A stretch of 64,000 nt of DNA from an uncultured Mediterraneibacter sp. (GCA_944383695.1 CALWQP010000006.1:42234-106233), one strand, 5' to 3'; positions 32,300-40,219 are shown, counted from the stretch's first letter. Notes: a model not told the origin generated them from the sequence alone. A program made the numbers and translations.

Positions 32300-33184
32300 A
32301 TGACATTAAATCAGATTTTTTATTTTCAGACTGTTGCGCGGTGCCAGCATTTCCGCCTTGCTGCATCCGAGTTGAATATCTCCCAGCCGTCCCTCAGCCG
32401 TTCGATCGCGAATCTGGAGGAGGAACTGGGTCTCGTTCTCTTTGACCGGAAAGGACGCACTGTAGCTCTGACCAAATACGGCAGGGTTTTTCTGGAGCAT
32501 GCTGACCGTATCCTGAGTGAAGTCCAGACCGCAGAAAAGCAGATGAAAAAACTTGCCGGAAATGAAGGACATGTGGATATTGCCTATGTGTTTCCTCTTT
32601 CGGCACGGTATATTCCGCATACAGTGCGCCAGTTTCTGGAGAAAAGTAAAAACGAGAAGATCAGTTTCAATTTTCATCAAAGCTATACCCGCGAAATGAT
32701 AAATGGACTTAAATCCGATCAATATGATGTGATCTTCGGCTCTTATGTGGAAAACGAGCCTGAAATCCAGTTTGTCCCTGTCATGAACCAGGAAATGATC
32801 GTCATCACCCCGCTGGGGCATCCTCTTGCCGGAAAATCCAGTCCAGTCCTTAAAGACCTGGAAGATTATCCTGTCATGGGATATGACAGGACATCCGGTC
32901 TGGGCGGGTTCACCAACCGCATCTATACGTCTTATTCCGTCGCTCCCCGCATCATATGCGAATCACCGGACGAGAACGCGATCGCCTCCCTGGTCGCAGA
33001 GAACTTCGGGATCGCGCTGGTAGCAGATGTGGAAGCTCTGGATCACTTCCCCCTGGAAAAGCTCCATCTTACCGACGTAAATCTGCGCCATACCGTGTAT
33101 ATGGCGTATATGAAAGACCGTTACCAGATTCCTGCCGTGCGCAGTTTTATTTCCTTTATCAAAAAGGAAGGGACAAGCATCTGA
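32300..33184 (+). CDS. LysR-family transcriptional regulator of the ydiB operon
   Basis: The 294-residue protein has an N-terminal winged helix-turn-helix (about 1-60: QIFYFQTVARCQHFRLAASELNISQPSLSRSIANLEEELG) and a C-terminal ligand-binding domain. It is divergent from ydiB across a 164-bp region carrying a LysR box at the activator position. AAGGAGG precedes the ATG. The ligand is presumably a quinate/shikimate-pathway acid (inference). A second LysR gene converges on it 28 bp downstream. Confidence 0.92.
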   Translation: MTLNQIFYFQTVARCQHFRLAASELNISQPSLSRSIANLEEELGLVLFDRKGRTVALTKYGRVFLEHADRILSEVQTAEKQMKKLAGNEGHVDIAYVFPLSARYIPHTVRQFLEKSKNEKISFNFHQSYTREMINGLKSDQYDVIFGSYVENEPEIQFVPVMNQEMIVITPLGHPLAGKSSPVLKDLEDYPVMGYDRTSGLGGFTNRIYTSYSVAPRIICESPDENAIASLVAENFGIALVADVEALDHFPLEKLHLTDVNLRHTVYMAYMKDRYQIPAVRSFISFIKKEGTSI

Positions 33185-33212
33185 CCTCGGAGACGGACTG
33201 TGTGTGTTTCCA

Positions 33213-34100
33213 TCAGACGCACAGTCCTCTCTGTTTCACATACTCCTCAAATCTGCGCACAAGCGGAGGCTGGTACTGGACCTTATTCTTCGCCATATAC
33301 ACATATCTCTTTTCATGCTGGTTTCTTATTTTCAGTACGTTCACATTCAGCGTTTTCAGCACAGGGATGTCCGGCATTACGGCAATCCCGAAATCAGCGG
33401 CGACCAAACCTGCCATTGAGCCGTCCTCCTCGATCTCATATGCGATATCGGGCTGTATTTTAAGCTGCTCAAACAGCCGTTCCACCACAGGGCGCAGGCC
33501 GCTGCTGGGCGTATAGAATATCTGCGGGTAAGCAGCCGCCTGCTCCAGATCCACAGTATCCAGAGATGAGAGTGGATGACCTTTCGGAACAACAACGACC
33601 AGTTTCTCTGTTCCCACGGGAGTAAACTGGATTCCAGCCTCCTTTTCCGCCATAGAGCAGAATCCGATATCAAATCTTTCCTCTTTCAGTCCCTGTATCA
33701 CTTCGAAAGTATTCCCCACTGTAAAACGAAATCTCACGCGGAGCTCTTCATGGGCGCGGATAAAATCACTGGCAAGCCGTGGGATAAAATCGCTCCCCAG
33801 CGTATAGATATAGGCAAGTTCGATCACTCCCTCTGTCTGACCGGTCAAGGAGCGTACTTTCCGGACGCCTGTATCAAGCGCTTTCAGTGAATGTTCCGCA
33901 TATTCCCGGAAGATATTCCCGTATCTTGTAAGGACAATATTTCTCCCTCTCTTTTCAAACAGCCGGGTCCCAAGCTCCTCCTCAAGGGAACTCATAGCGT
34001 GGCTCAAAGACGGCTGGGCAATGCCGAGCTCATCTGCCGCTTTCGTATAATGTTCGGTTTCCGCAAGCTTCAAAAAGTAATGGAGCTGGTTCAAATTCAT
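33213..34100 (-). CDS. LysR-family transcriptional regulator of the enoate-reductase-like gene
   Basis: The 295-residue protein has the N-terminal winged helix (MNLNQLHYFLKLAETEHYTKAADELGIAQPSLSHAMSSLEEELG) and a LysR ligand-binding domain. Its helix-turn-helix resembles that of the neighbouring regulator. The ATG at 34100 follows GAGGTGATTCT; a longer in-frame start upstream runs into the operator region and is rejected. It is divergent from the flavoprotein gene at 34372 across a region with a LysR box whose half-sites are the same as those of the ydiB operator. Confidence 0.92.
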   Translation of the reverse strand: MNLNQLHYFLKLAETEHYTKAADELGIAQPSLSHAMSSLEEELGTRLFEKRGRNIVLTRYGNIFREYAEHSLKALDTGVRKVRSLTGQTEGVIELAYIYTLGSDFIPRLASDFIRAHEELRVRFRFTVGNTFEVIQGLKEERFDIGFCSMAEKEAGIQFTPVGTEKLVVVVPKGHPLSSLDTVDLEQAAAYPQIFYTPSSGLRPVVERLFEQLKIQPDIAYEIEEDGSMAGLVAADFGIAVMPDIPVLKTLNVNVLKIRNQHEKRYVYMAKNKVQYQPPLVRRFEEYVKQRGLCV

Positions 34101-34156
34101 AGAATCACCTCTGAATCCATAAGAATCATCTCTGTAATGGTAAAATATCACAATTC

Positions 34157-34171
34157 ATAGAAAATTTCTAT
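34157..34171. promoter_or_regulatory. LysR-type operator upstream of the flavoprotein gene
   Basis: ATAG-AAAATTT-CTAT is a perfect inverted repeat with T-N11-A spacing, centred about 65 bp upstream of the predicted start of the flavoprotein transcript. The half-sites and spacer length equal those of the ydiB operator. Confidence 0.75.
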
Positions 34172-34193
34172 AGTTTTCTTTCTAAATATGCAT

Positions 34194-34222
34194 TTGTTTT
34201 ATATAACTCTTTCATCTATAAT
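34194..34222 (+). promoter_or_regulatory. Promoter of the enoate-reductase-like gene
   Basis: TTGTTT (34194-34199), a 17-bp spacer and TATAAT (34217-34222). Predicted start near 34229, which leaves a leader of about 140 nt. Confidence 0.65.
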
Positions 34223-34239
34223 ACAGCCTGTAAAATGGA

Positions 34240-34257
34240 TTGTTAATATAGTAACAA
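34240..34257. promoter_or_regulatory. Rex-like redox operator in the flavoprotein leader
   Basis: TTGTTAATATAGTAACAA matches the clostridial Rex consensus TTGTTAA-N4-TTAACAA at 13 of 14 fixed positions and is an inverted repeat. It lies at about +12 to +29, comparable to the site in the ydiB leader. Confidence 0.6.
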
Positions 34258-34371
34258 GATGCCGGAATAAAGGTGACTTCAAAAATACCGACAAAATACA
34301 CATCCCGGTATCAGCCATGTTACAAACAGCCTCTCTCAACTTAAAACAGTACGATTCAGGAGATTGATATT

Positions 34372-36372
34372 ATGAAGAAAGAGTTTAAACACTTATTTGA
34401 ACCCTTCACAGTGCGCCGCATGACACTCAAAAACAGGATCATGATGACGCCCATGGGTACAAACTACGGTGAACAGAGCGGAGAAATGAGCTTCCTGCAT
34501 ATTAACTATTATGAGCAGCGCGCCAAAGGCGGCACAGGACTTATCATGGTAGAAAACGCAAGCGTTGACTCTCCGGAAGGTTCCAATGGAACAACACAGC
34601 TCCGCATAGACCACGACAATTATATTCCCCGGCTTTTTAAGCTGACGGAAACGATCCACAAACAGGGTGCCTGTATCGGCATCCAGCTGAATCATGCCGG
34701 CGCTTCCGCACAATCAGCCCGGACGAACATGCAGCCGGTATCTGCTTCTGACATTCCTTCCAAAGAAGGCGGCGAGATCCCGCGGCCGCTCAAGAAAGAA
34801 GAAATCATGCGCATTGTAAAGAAATACGGCGAAGCCGCAAAGCGGGCGCAGATTGCCGGATTTGACACAGTGGAGGTACACGCCGGACATTCCTATCTGC
34901 TCAGCCAGTTCCTCTCACCCATTACAAACAAGAGAACGGATGAATTCGGCGGCTCAGCGGAAAACAGGGCTCGTTTTGCACGGCTTGTAATGGAGGAAGT
35001 GAGAAGGCAGGTAGGCCAGTTCTTCCCGATCTTCCTCCGTATCAGTGCTGATGAGCTGATGGAAGGAGGCAACAGTCTGGAAGACTGTCTGGATTACCTC
35101 CAGTATATCCAGGAAGAGGCCGATGTTATCGATGTGTCCTGCGGTCTGAACGGTTCCATCCAGTACCAGATCGATTCCAACTATCTGCCGGACGGATGGC
35201 GGGCGTACATGGCAAAAGCAGTCAAAGAGCGCTACAACAAGCCCTGCGTTACTATGGGAAATATCCGTGACCCTCATGTCGCAGAAGATATCCTGGCTAG
35301 AGGAGACGCAGATCTGATCGGAATCGGGCGAGGTCTCATTGCGGACCCGGAATGGGTGAACAAAGTGCAGTTCGGCGATATCGGCGATATCAGAAAATGT
35401 ATCTCCTGCAATATCGGATGTGCAGGAAACCGCATCGGCATCAATCGTCCCATCCGATGTACGATCAATCCTGCCGTAGCAGAAGGCGAAGGATATAAAA
35501 AACGTCATATCACAAAGCCCTGCAACGTGGTAGTCGTAGGAGGCGGGACCTCCGGAATGGAAGCCGCCTGTACCGCTGCTGAGGTGGGATGCACCACGTT
35601 CCTCCTCGAAAAGAAACCGCATCTTGGCGGACTGGCTGTTGAAATTTCAAAAATCCCGGATAAGAAAAGGCTCTCCGATTTTCCGGATTATATGATCCAC
35701 CGCACAGGGAAGCATAAAAACTTATTTGCATTCACTAACATGGAAGCTGATGTTGATTTTATCCGCAGTCTGAAACCGAACGTCATTGTAAACGCGACCG
35801 GCTCCTCCCCTCTTCTGCCGCCGATCAAGGGACTCCATGAGAACCTGGGGAAAGAGGACAGCCGTGTCTATACGATCCTTGACATGATCAGTCATATTGA
35901 CGACTATCCGGAAGACATGACCGGCAAAAAGGTGGCTGTGATCGGCGGAGGCGCCGTAGGCCTTGACGTAGTGGAATTTTTCGCGCCGAGGGGAGCGGAT
36001 GTGACCATCGTGGAAATGCTGCCTCTCATCGGTAACGGTCTTGATCCAGTGTCCAAAGTTGACATCACCACTCTGATGAAGAAATACGGAGTGAAACAGA
36101 TGCCGAACACAGCTCTGAAAGAAGTGCGCCAGGATAATTTCCTCATCGAAGCGGATGGCGAACAGAAAGAACTGCCCTTTGATTACGGTTTCGTCTGCCT
36201 CGGAATGAAAGCGGAGCACCCGGTTCTCCAGAAAATCCGCGAGGCATTTGAGGAGGACGACCAGATTGAGATCGTAAATATCGGAGACAGTGTCCGCGCC
36301 AGAAGGATCATTGACGGCACGGAAGAAGGAAGGAATATAATAAACACGCTGGAGCGGCGTGGCTATCTATAG
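34372..36372 (+). CDS. Old-yellow-enzyme/2,4-dienoyl-CoA reductase family Fe-S flavoprotein (enoate-reductase-like)
   Basis: This NAD(P)H-dependent flavoenzyme is of the type that reduces activated C=C bonds (FadH, enoate reductase, BaiCD/BaiH families). The 666-residue protein has an FMN TIM-barrel (about 1-340) with AGHSYLLSQFLSP, whose Tyr matches the proton donor of FadH, and RTDEFGG. A 4Fe-4S site follows (Cys343, Cys346, Cys350, Cys363). The C-terminal FAD/NAD(P) domains have VVGGGTSG (390-395) and VAVIGGGAVGLD. It is monocistronic, divergent from a LysR gene, and shares LysR-box and Rex-like sites with the ydiB operon. 3-Dehydroshikimate, the enone that operon can generate, is the substrate I would test first (inference); CoA-ester or bile-acid substrates remain possible. 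Confidence 0.88.
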   Translation: MKKEFKHLFEPFTVRRMTLKNRIMMTPMGTNYGEQSGEMSFLHINYYEQRAKGGTGLIMVENASVDSPEGSNGTTQLRIDHDNYIPRLFKLTETIHKQGACIGIQLNHAGASAQSARTNMQPVSASDIPSKEGGEIPRPLKKEEIMRIVKKYGEAAKRAQIAGFDTVEVHAGHSYLLSQFLSPITNKRTDEFGGSAENRARFARLVMEEVRRQVGQFFPIFLRISADELMEGGNSLEDCLDYLQYIQEEADVIDVSCGLNGSIQYQIDSNYLPDGWRAYMAKAVKERYNKPCVTMGNIRDPHVAEDILARGDADLIGIGRGLIADPEWVNKVQFGDIGDIRKCISCNIGCAGNRIGINRPIRCTINPAVAEGEGYKKRHITKPCNVVVVGGGTSGMEAACTAAEVGCTTFLLEKKPHLGGLAVEISKIPDKKRLSDFPDYMIHRTGKHKNLFAFTNMEADVDFIRSLKPNVIVNATGSSPLLPPIKGLHENLGKEDSRVYTILDMISHIDDYPEDMTGKKVAVIGGGAVGLDVVEFFAPRGADVTIVEMLPLIGNGLDPVSKVDITTLMKKYGVKQMPNTALKEVRQDNFLIEADGEQKELPFDYGFVCLGMKAEHPVLQKIREAFEEDDQIEIVNIGDSVRARRIIDGTEEGRNIINTLERRGYL

Positions 36373-36397
36373 ACTTTCGCTTCAGAATTCAATACAG

Positions 36398-36439
36398 AAT
36401 CCCGGAGGAATCTCTCTTTTAAAATTCCTCCGGGATTTT
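36398..36439. terminator. Intrinsic terminator between the flavoprotein and cupin genes
   Basis: AATCCCGGAGGAAT (36398-36411) pairs perfectly over 14 bp with ATTCCTCCGGGATT (36424-36437), with T or A tracts on both sides. It serves the flavoprotein gene and possibly the convergent cupin gene. Confidence 0.88.
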
Positions 36440-36474
36440 GTGTACATACAATTTTACATATCTTTTTTTTCTGT

Positions 36475-36897
36475 CTATTTTAATTTCGAATACTCTTCTT
36501 CTGATACCGGCTCTAGCCATTCGTTGGATGCGCCTTCTGCCGGCACTTCTACTGCAAGATGTTGAAACCAGCTGTCCTTTGCTGCTCCATGCCAGTGTTT
36601 TACTTCCGGCGGAATGTTCACCACATCTCCGGCTTTAAGCTCCTGTGCGGGTTTGTCCCACTCCTGATACCAGCCTCTTCCGCCTGTCACAAGAAGGATC
36701 TGGCCGCCTTTGTGATGGATGTGCCAATTGTTGCGGCACCCCGGTTCAAATGTAACATTGCCTACGCCGACTCTCTCTGTGGTGAGCATTTTCAGATAGC
36801 TCTGGCCAATAAAATACTGTGCGAATGCTGTGTTTGGCTCACCGATCTCAAATACGTTTCCGCCGCCCAAGTCCTGTTTCATTTTTTCTGTATCCAT
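36475..36897 (-). CDS. Cupin-domain protein
   Basis: The 140-residue protein is a single cupin beta-barrel. Metal-ligand motifs are visible: NWHIHHKGGQILLVTGGRG, with His-x-His but Gln in place of the usual Glu, and IPPEVKHWHG with the second-motif His. Proteins of this type are often annotated with carboxymuconolactone-decarboxylase relatives and act on small organic substrates. The activity cannot be predicted. GGAGG precedes the ATG at 8 nt. It lies divergent from a decayed LysR gene that was probably once its regulator. Confidence 0.82.
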   Translation of the reverse strand: MDTEKMKQDLGGGNVFEIGEPNTAFAQYFIGQSYLKMLTTERVGVGNVTFEPGCRNNWHIHHKGGQILLVTGGRGWYQEWDKPAQELKAGDVVNIPPEVKHWHGAAKDSWFQHLAVEVPAEGASNEWLEPVSEEEYSKLK

Positions 36898-37020
36898 GTG
36901 TAACGCCTCCAGTTTAAATACAAATATTATCTTTTTTGTCTGTATATATTTTATAACTGGTTGAGTCTATAGGCAAATGCTTAGTTTACATGATGGAATA
37001 TGCCTGGGAGGTATGATTGC

Positions 37021-37307
37021 GAGCTTGGTGTCCGGCTGTTTTATCGGGCAAAGCATACTGTCTCTCTGACGCAGGCAGGAAATCGATCCGGAGTATGTTT
37101 CAGAGCACGGATCTGGATTTCATTTTTTCTTATAAGGGATCATTAGATGGACTGCCGAAGATCGGTATTGAAGATATCACGACCGTCAAAAATGTATGTC
37201 TTGTGCCAAAAGAGCATCCCCTCTCCGGGAAAGAGAAAAAAAATAATGATATAAATGTTCCTGTGCTGTTGTATCCTACGGCGGGTTACCGGCAAGCGTC
37301 TGCATAA
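37021..37307 (+). pseudogene. Decayed LysR-family regulator gene
   Basis: Two LysR fragments lie in different frames. Bases from 37021 encode ELGVRLFYRAKHTVSLTQAG, the end of a LysR helix-turn-helix. About 100 bp on, in another frame, comes LDFIFSYKGSLDGLPKIG and ITTVKNVCLVPKEHPLSG, typical of the ligand-binding domain. The helix-turn-helix start, roughly 70 residues between the fragments, and the C-terminal third are missing. A continuous reading frame of 96 codons spans the region but is not a plausible protein. The remnant overlaps the tail of the intact LysR gene on the other strand. Confidence 0.8.
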
Positions 37308-38151
37308 ACCGTTCAAAAAAAAGACTGTGCTCTCTGTCATGGTAAAATACGCCAAAGGACAGCACGCTTTCGCCGGATATGGGAATACAGGCAAGCTCCG
37401 GCATTTTCAGACAGAGCATGCCGGGAAGGATTGCTGTTCCCATACCGGCGCCCGCAAGACAATGTGCAGTTTCAATCCTGCCGCAGTATCGGATCCTGTC
37501 CGGATCATGCCGATCGATAACCTTTTCCTGAAATGCCGCGATAGACAGCGGCGCCTCCTTCGGACTGCACGCAATGATATCACAGTTTTTCAATTCTTTC
37601 ATATCAACGGTTTCTTTTTCTGCGAACGGATGATCAGCCGGGACAAGACAGGATACAGAATCTTTTTTTAATTCCATAAATTTTACCGCATATTCTTTCG
37701 GAAGATTCTCTTTATAATAAAACAGGACATCCAGTTTACTGTCCAGAAAGAGATTCAGGATCCGTTTATAATCCAGGCATTCGATCTCTGTCCGGACATT
37801 CGGGTATTTTTCATGAAACTGTTTTAACACACGCTGTAGATAGATGAGAACAGAAGGCGTGCTGACTCCGATACGCAGCGATTCTGAAGCAAAACTCTTC
37901 CGCTGAGCCCGGCTCACTGCAATCTGTGTTTTCAGAACAATCTCCCTGGCATCCTGATAGAAAGATTCCCCGGCAGCCGTCAGTTCAACATGCCTTGTAG
38001 ATCTCGTAAAAAGACTGGTCCCCAGTTCTCTCTCAAGCGTATGGATCTGTTTTGTCACTGCCGGCTGTGAGATGTGCAATGCCTTTGCTGCCCTGGCAAA
38101 GCTAAGATGTTCTGCCACCAGAAGAAAACATTCCAGATTTTCTGTATTCAT
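37276..38151 (-). CDS. LysR-family transcriptional regulator
   Basis: The 291-residue protein has the winged helix (NLECFLLVAEHLSFARAAKALHISQPAVTKQIHTLERELG) and a LysR ligand-binding domain. It is divergent from the MFS gene at 38393 across 241 bp containing a LysR box centred near -63 of the MFS promoter, so the MFS gene is the probable target. It is more like the decayed LysR fragment beside it than the two LysR proteins near 33 kb, suggesting an old duplication. Confidence 0.92.
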   Translation of the reverse strand: MNTENLECFLLVAEHLSFARAAKALHISQPAVTKQIHTLERELGTSLFTRSTRHVELTAAGESFYQDAREIVLKTQIAVSRAQRKSFASESLRIGVSTPSVLIYLQRVLKQFHEKYPNVRTEIECLDYKRILNLFLDSKLDVLFYYKENLPKEYAVKFMELKKDSVSCLVPADHPFAEKETVDMKELKNCDIIACSPKEAPLSIAAFQEKVIDRHDPDRIRYCGRIETAHCLAGAGMGTAILPGMLCLKMPELACIPISGESVLSFGVFYHDREHSLFFERFMQTLAGNPP

Positions 38152-38241
38152 TGACCCTTCTCCTCTTCAACCCACAATTTTATAACTGTATTTTATTAAT
38201 AGTACCATAAATATCATAATCAGTCTATTATCATGGATAAT

Positions 38242-38260
38242 TAATAACTCTAAGTTATTA
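38242..38260. promoter_or_regulatory. LysR-type operator between the LysR gene and the MFS gene
   Basis: TAATAAC-TCTAA-GTTATTA is a perfect 7-bp inverted repeat containing the T-N11-A signature, centred about 63 bp upstream of the predicted MFS transcript start. Its half-sites (ATAA/TTAT) differ from those of the two operators near 32 and 34 kb. Confidence 0.7.
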
Positions 38261-38278
38261 GTTATAACAAATTTTCAA

Positions 38279-38307
38279 TTAACACACCTTAAAATCTCTG
38301 CTATACT
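38279..38307 (+). promoter_or_regulatory. Promoter of the MFS and cytidylate-kinase-like genes
   Basis: TTAACA (38279-38284), a 17-bp spacer and TATACT (38302-38307), about 85 bp before the MFS ATG. Confidence 0.65.
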
Positions 38308-38392
38308 ATCTCTCTGACATCGCTATATAAAGACCGATGTCACTAAGAGTAAGGAGGAATGTCCGGACTTACCGCCGGACAGATATAATAAT

Positions 38393-39571
38393 ATGGAGAA
38401 AATATGGAATAAAAAATTTATACTGCTGTTTATCACCAATCTTCTTATGATGGCGACATTTTACGCGGCTGTTCCAATTATTCCGATCTACTGCCAACAG
38501 CTCGGGATCACTGGTTCAAAAATCGGGATCGTCCTGACCGCCATGTCAGTTACAACCGTGCTTTTCCGACCGTTTGCCGGATACATCCTGGATAATTTTA
38601 ACCGCTACAAGGTATACATACTTTTTCTTGCCTTGTTCTGTCTTCCTTTTCTGGGATTTGTTCTTTTTCCCTTCTTTGGCGCGCTTGTCGCGATCCGTCT
38701 GTATATGGGGATCGTCTACTCGGTCTGCGGATCTGCAACAATGACGCTCGCCGGTGATGTCCTGCCTCCGCGGAAGGTAGGAAAAGGAGTCAACCGTTTT
38801 GCGCTTACAATATCTCTTGGTATGGCGGCAGGTCCTTTTATCGGGATACAGGTACAGAATTATCTGAGCAGCTCTGCTTCTTTTATCGTCCTGTTTATAA
38901 TGTCAACAGCTGCACTGATCTGTGTATCATTCTGCCGGATCAGCTATCCGAAAACAGAGCGGAAAAAATTTGTGCTATCAGACGCATTTTATAAACCCGC
39001 GCTCCCGTTTATGGTCAATATGATCTTTATCATGATCCCCTTTGGAGCAGTGATCGCCTATTCTTCCATACTTGCGCAGGATAATGGGTTCTCGTCCACG
39101 ATCCCGTTTTTCTACGTTTTTCTCGTAGCAGGTATGCTGCTCTCAAAGTTTTCGACTCAGAAACTGATCGATGCAGGACGTCATGCCATACTGGTGGTAT
39201 TCAGTCTCATTGTTTTATTCTTTACCATGGGGAGCTATTTCTTCCTGAATTCAGCAGTACATCTGCTTGCGGCGGGATTTTTCCTTGGTATCGGCTACGG
39301 CATTCTGCAGCCACTTTTCCAGTCTTTTGTGACCGGAACCACACCTGCGCCAAAGAGAGGCGCTGCAAATGCTACTTATCTGCTCTCTTATGACATCGGC
39401 ATCGGTATCGGTTCCCTTCTGATGGGAATTTTCCAGGAGAACATCGGTCTGTCGACGGGATTTGCTCTGACAGCAGCCGCATTTATTGCGGGAGGACTGA
39501 TCTATGCACTGTATGTGGACAGATACTATAACAAATTAGCGCTCAGATTGAAAGAACAGAATCTTTTATAG
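38393..39571 (+). CDS. MFS transporter under LysR control
   Basis: The 392-residue protein has about 12 hydrophobic helices and an MFS pattern with FRPFAGYILDNFNRYKV between helices 2 and 3, and the later duplicate-half motif LIDAGRHA. It resembles drug/metabolite efflux carriers, but substrate cannot be inferred. It precedes the second cytidylate-kinase-like gene by 12 bp, so the two are probably co-transcribed. Confidence 0.86.
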   Translation: MEKIWNKKFILLFITNLLMMATFYAAVPIIPIYCQQLGITGSKIGIVLTAMSVTTVLFRPFAGYILDNFNRYKVYILFLALFCLPFLGFVLFPFFGALVAIRLYMGIVYSVCGSATMTLAGDVLPPRKVGKGVNRFALTISLGMAAGPFIGIQVQNYLSSSASFIVLFIMSTAALICVSFCRISYPKTERKKFVLSDAFYKPALPFMVNMIFIMIPFGAVIAYSSILAQDNGFSSTIPFFYVFLVAGMLLSKFSTQKLIDAGRHAILVVFSLIVLFFTMGSYFFLNSAVHLLAAGFFLGIGYGILQPLFQSFVTGTTPAPKRGAANATYLLSYDIGIGIGSLLMGIFQENIGLSTGFALTAAAFIAGGLIYALYVDRYYNKLALRLKEQNLL

Positions 39572-39583
39572 GAGGGAATATAT

Positions 39584-40219
39584 ATGAGTAAAAAAATTGC
39601 CATTACGATCAGCCGCCAGTTTGGCAGCGGCGGACACGAAATCGGAGAACTCCTCGCCAAAAGCCTGGATATTGATTTTATCGACCGGGAGATCGTTACT
39701 GAAACTGCAAAAACAAGTGATATCGCGCAGTCCGTGATCGAGTCCCTGGATGAAAAGCCCACGACCAGTTTCCTTTATTCGCTCGTAATGGGACTGCACC
39801 CGGGAAAGCTTGCCCCGGATGAGTATGACATGCCTCTTCCACAGAAAGTTTTTCTCGCAGAATACAATACGATCCGTCGGATCGCAGAAGAAAAATCTGC
39901 AGTATTTGTAGGCAGATGTGCGGATTATGCGCTTGCGGATCATGAATGCTGTATCCGCATTTTTATCTACGCCTCAATGGAATCCCGCATCAAAAGAATC
40001 CAGGAGCGCATGGATGTAGACCGCATCCGTGCGGAAGAACTTATCCGTAAAACAGATAAAAACAGATCCAGTTACTATAATTACTATACCGGAAAGAAGT
40101 GGGGACGCCCGGACAATTATGATATCAGTATTTCCAGCAGCCTGTGCGGAATCAGCAACACCGCTGAAATACTTCGGAGCATCGTCCTTCAAAGGAGAAC
40201 TGATCTTGGAGTGTTATAA
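39584..40219 (+). CDS. Cytidylate kinase-like family protein (paralogue 2)
   Basis: The 211-residue protein is a paralogue of the one at 12224-12871. Shared blocks include SRQFGSGGHEIG (P-loop position without the Walker A Lys), DEKPTTSFLYSLVMG, VGRCADYAL and KTDKNRSSYYNYYTGKKW. In this copy it is joined to an LysR-controlled MFS gene. The substrate is unknown; identity as a true CMP kinase is doubtful because the P-loop Lys is absent and the gene is duplicated. Its 3' end overlaps the convergent gene by 6 bp. Confidence 0.8.
   Translation: MSKKIAITISRQFGSGGHEIGELLAKSLDIDFIDREIVTETAKTSDIAQSVIESLDEKPTTSFLYSLVMGLHPGKLAPDEYDMPLPQKVFLAEYNTIRRIAEEKSAVFVGRCADYALADHECCIRIFIYASMESRIKRIQERMDVDRIRAEELIRKTDKNRSSYYNYYTGKKWGRPDNYDISISSSLCGISNTAEILRSIVLQRRTDLGVL

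Noticed and set aside
37017..37307. Intact 96-codon gene
   Set aside because: The frame joins a LysR ligand-domain fragment to an antisense stretch of the neighbouring LysR gene; the helix-turn-helix fragment is in another frame. Treated as a pseudogene.
38253..38270. A third Rex-like site upstream of the MFS gene
   Set aside because: The sequence ending in ATAACAA matches only one half of the consensus; the other half is absent.
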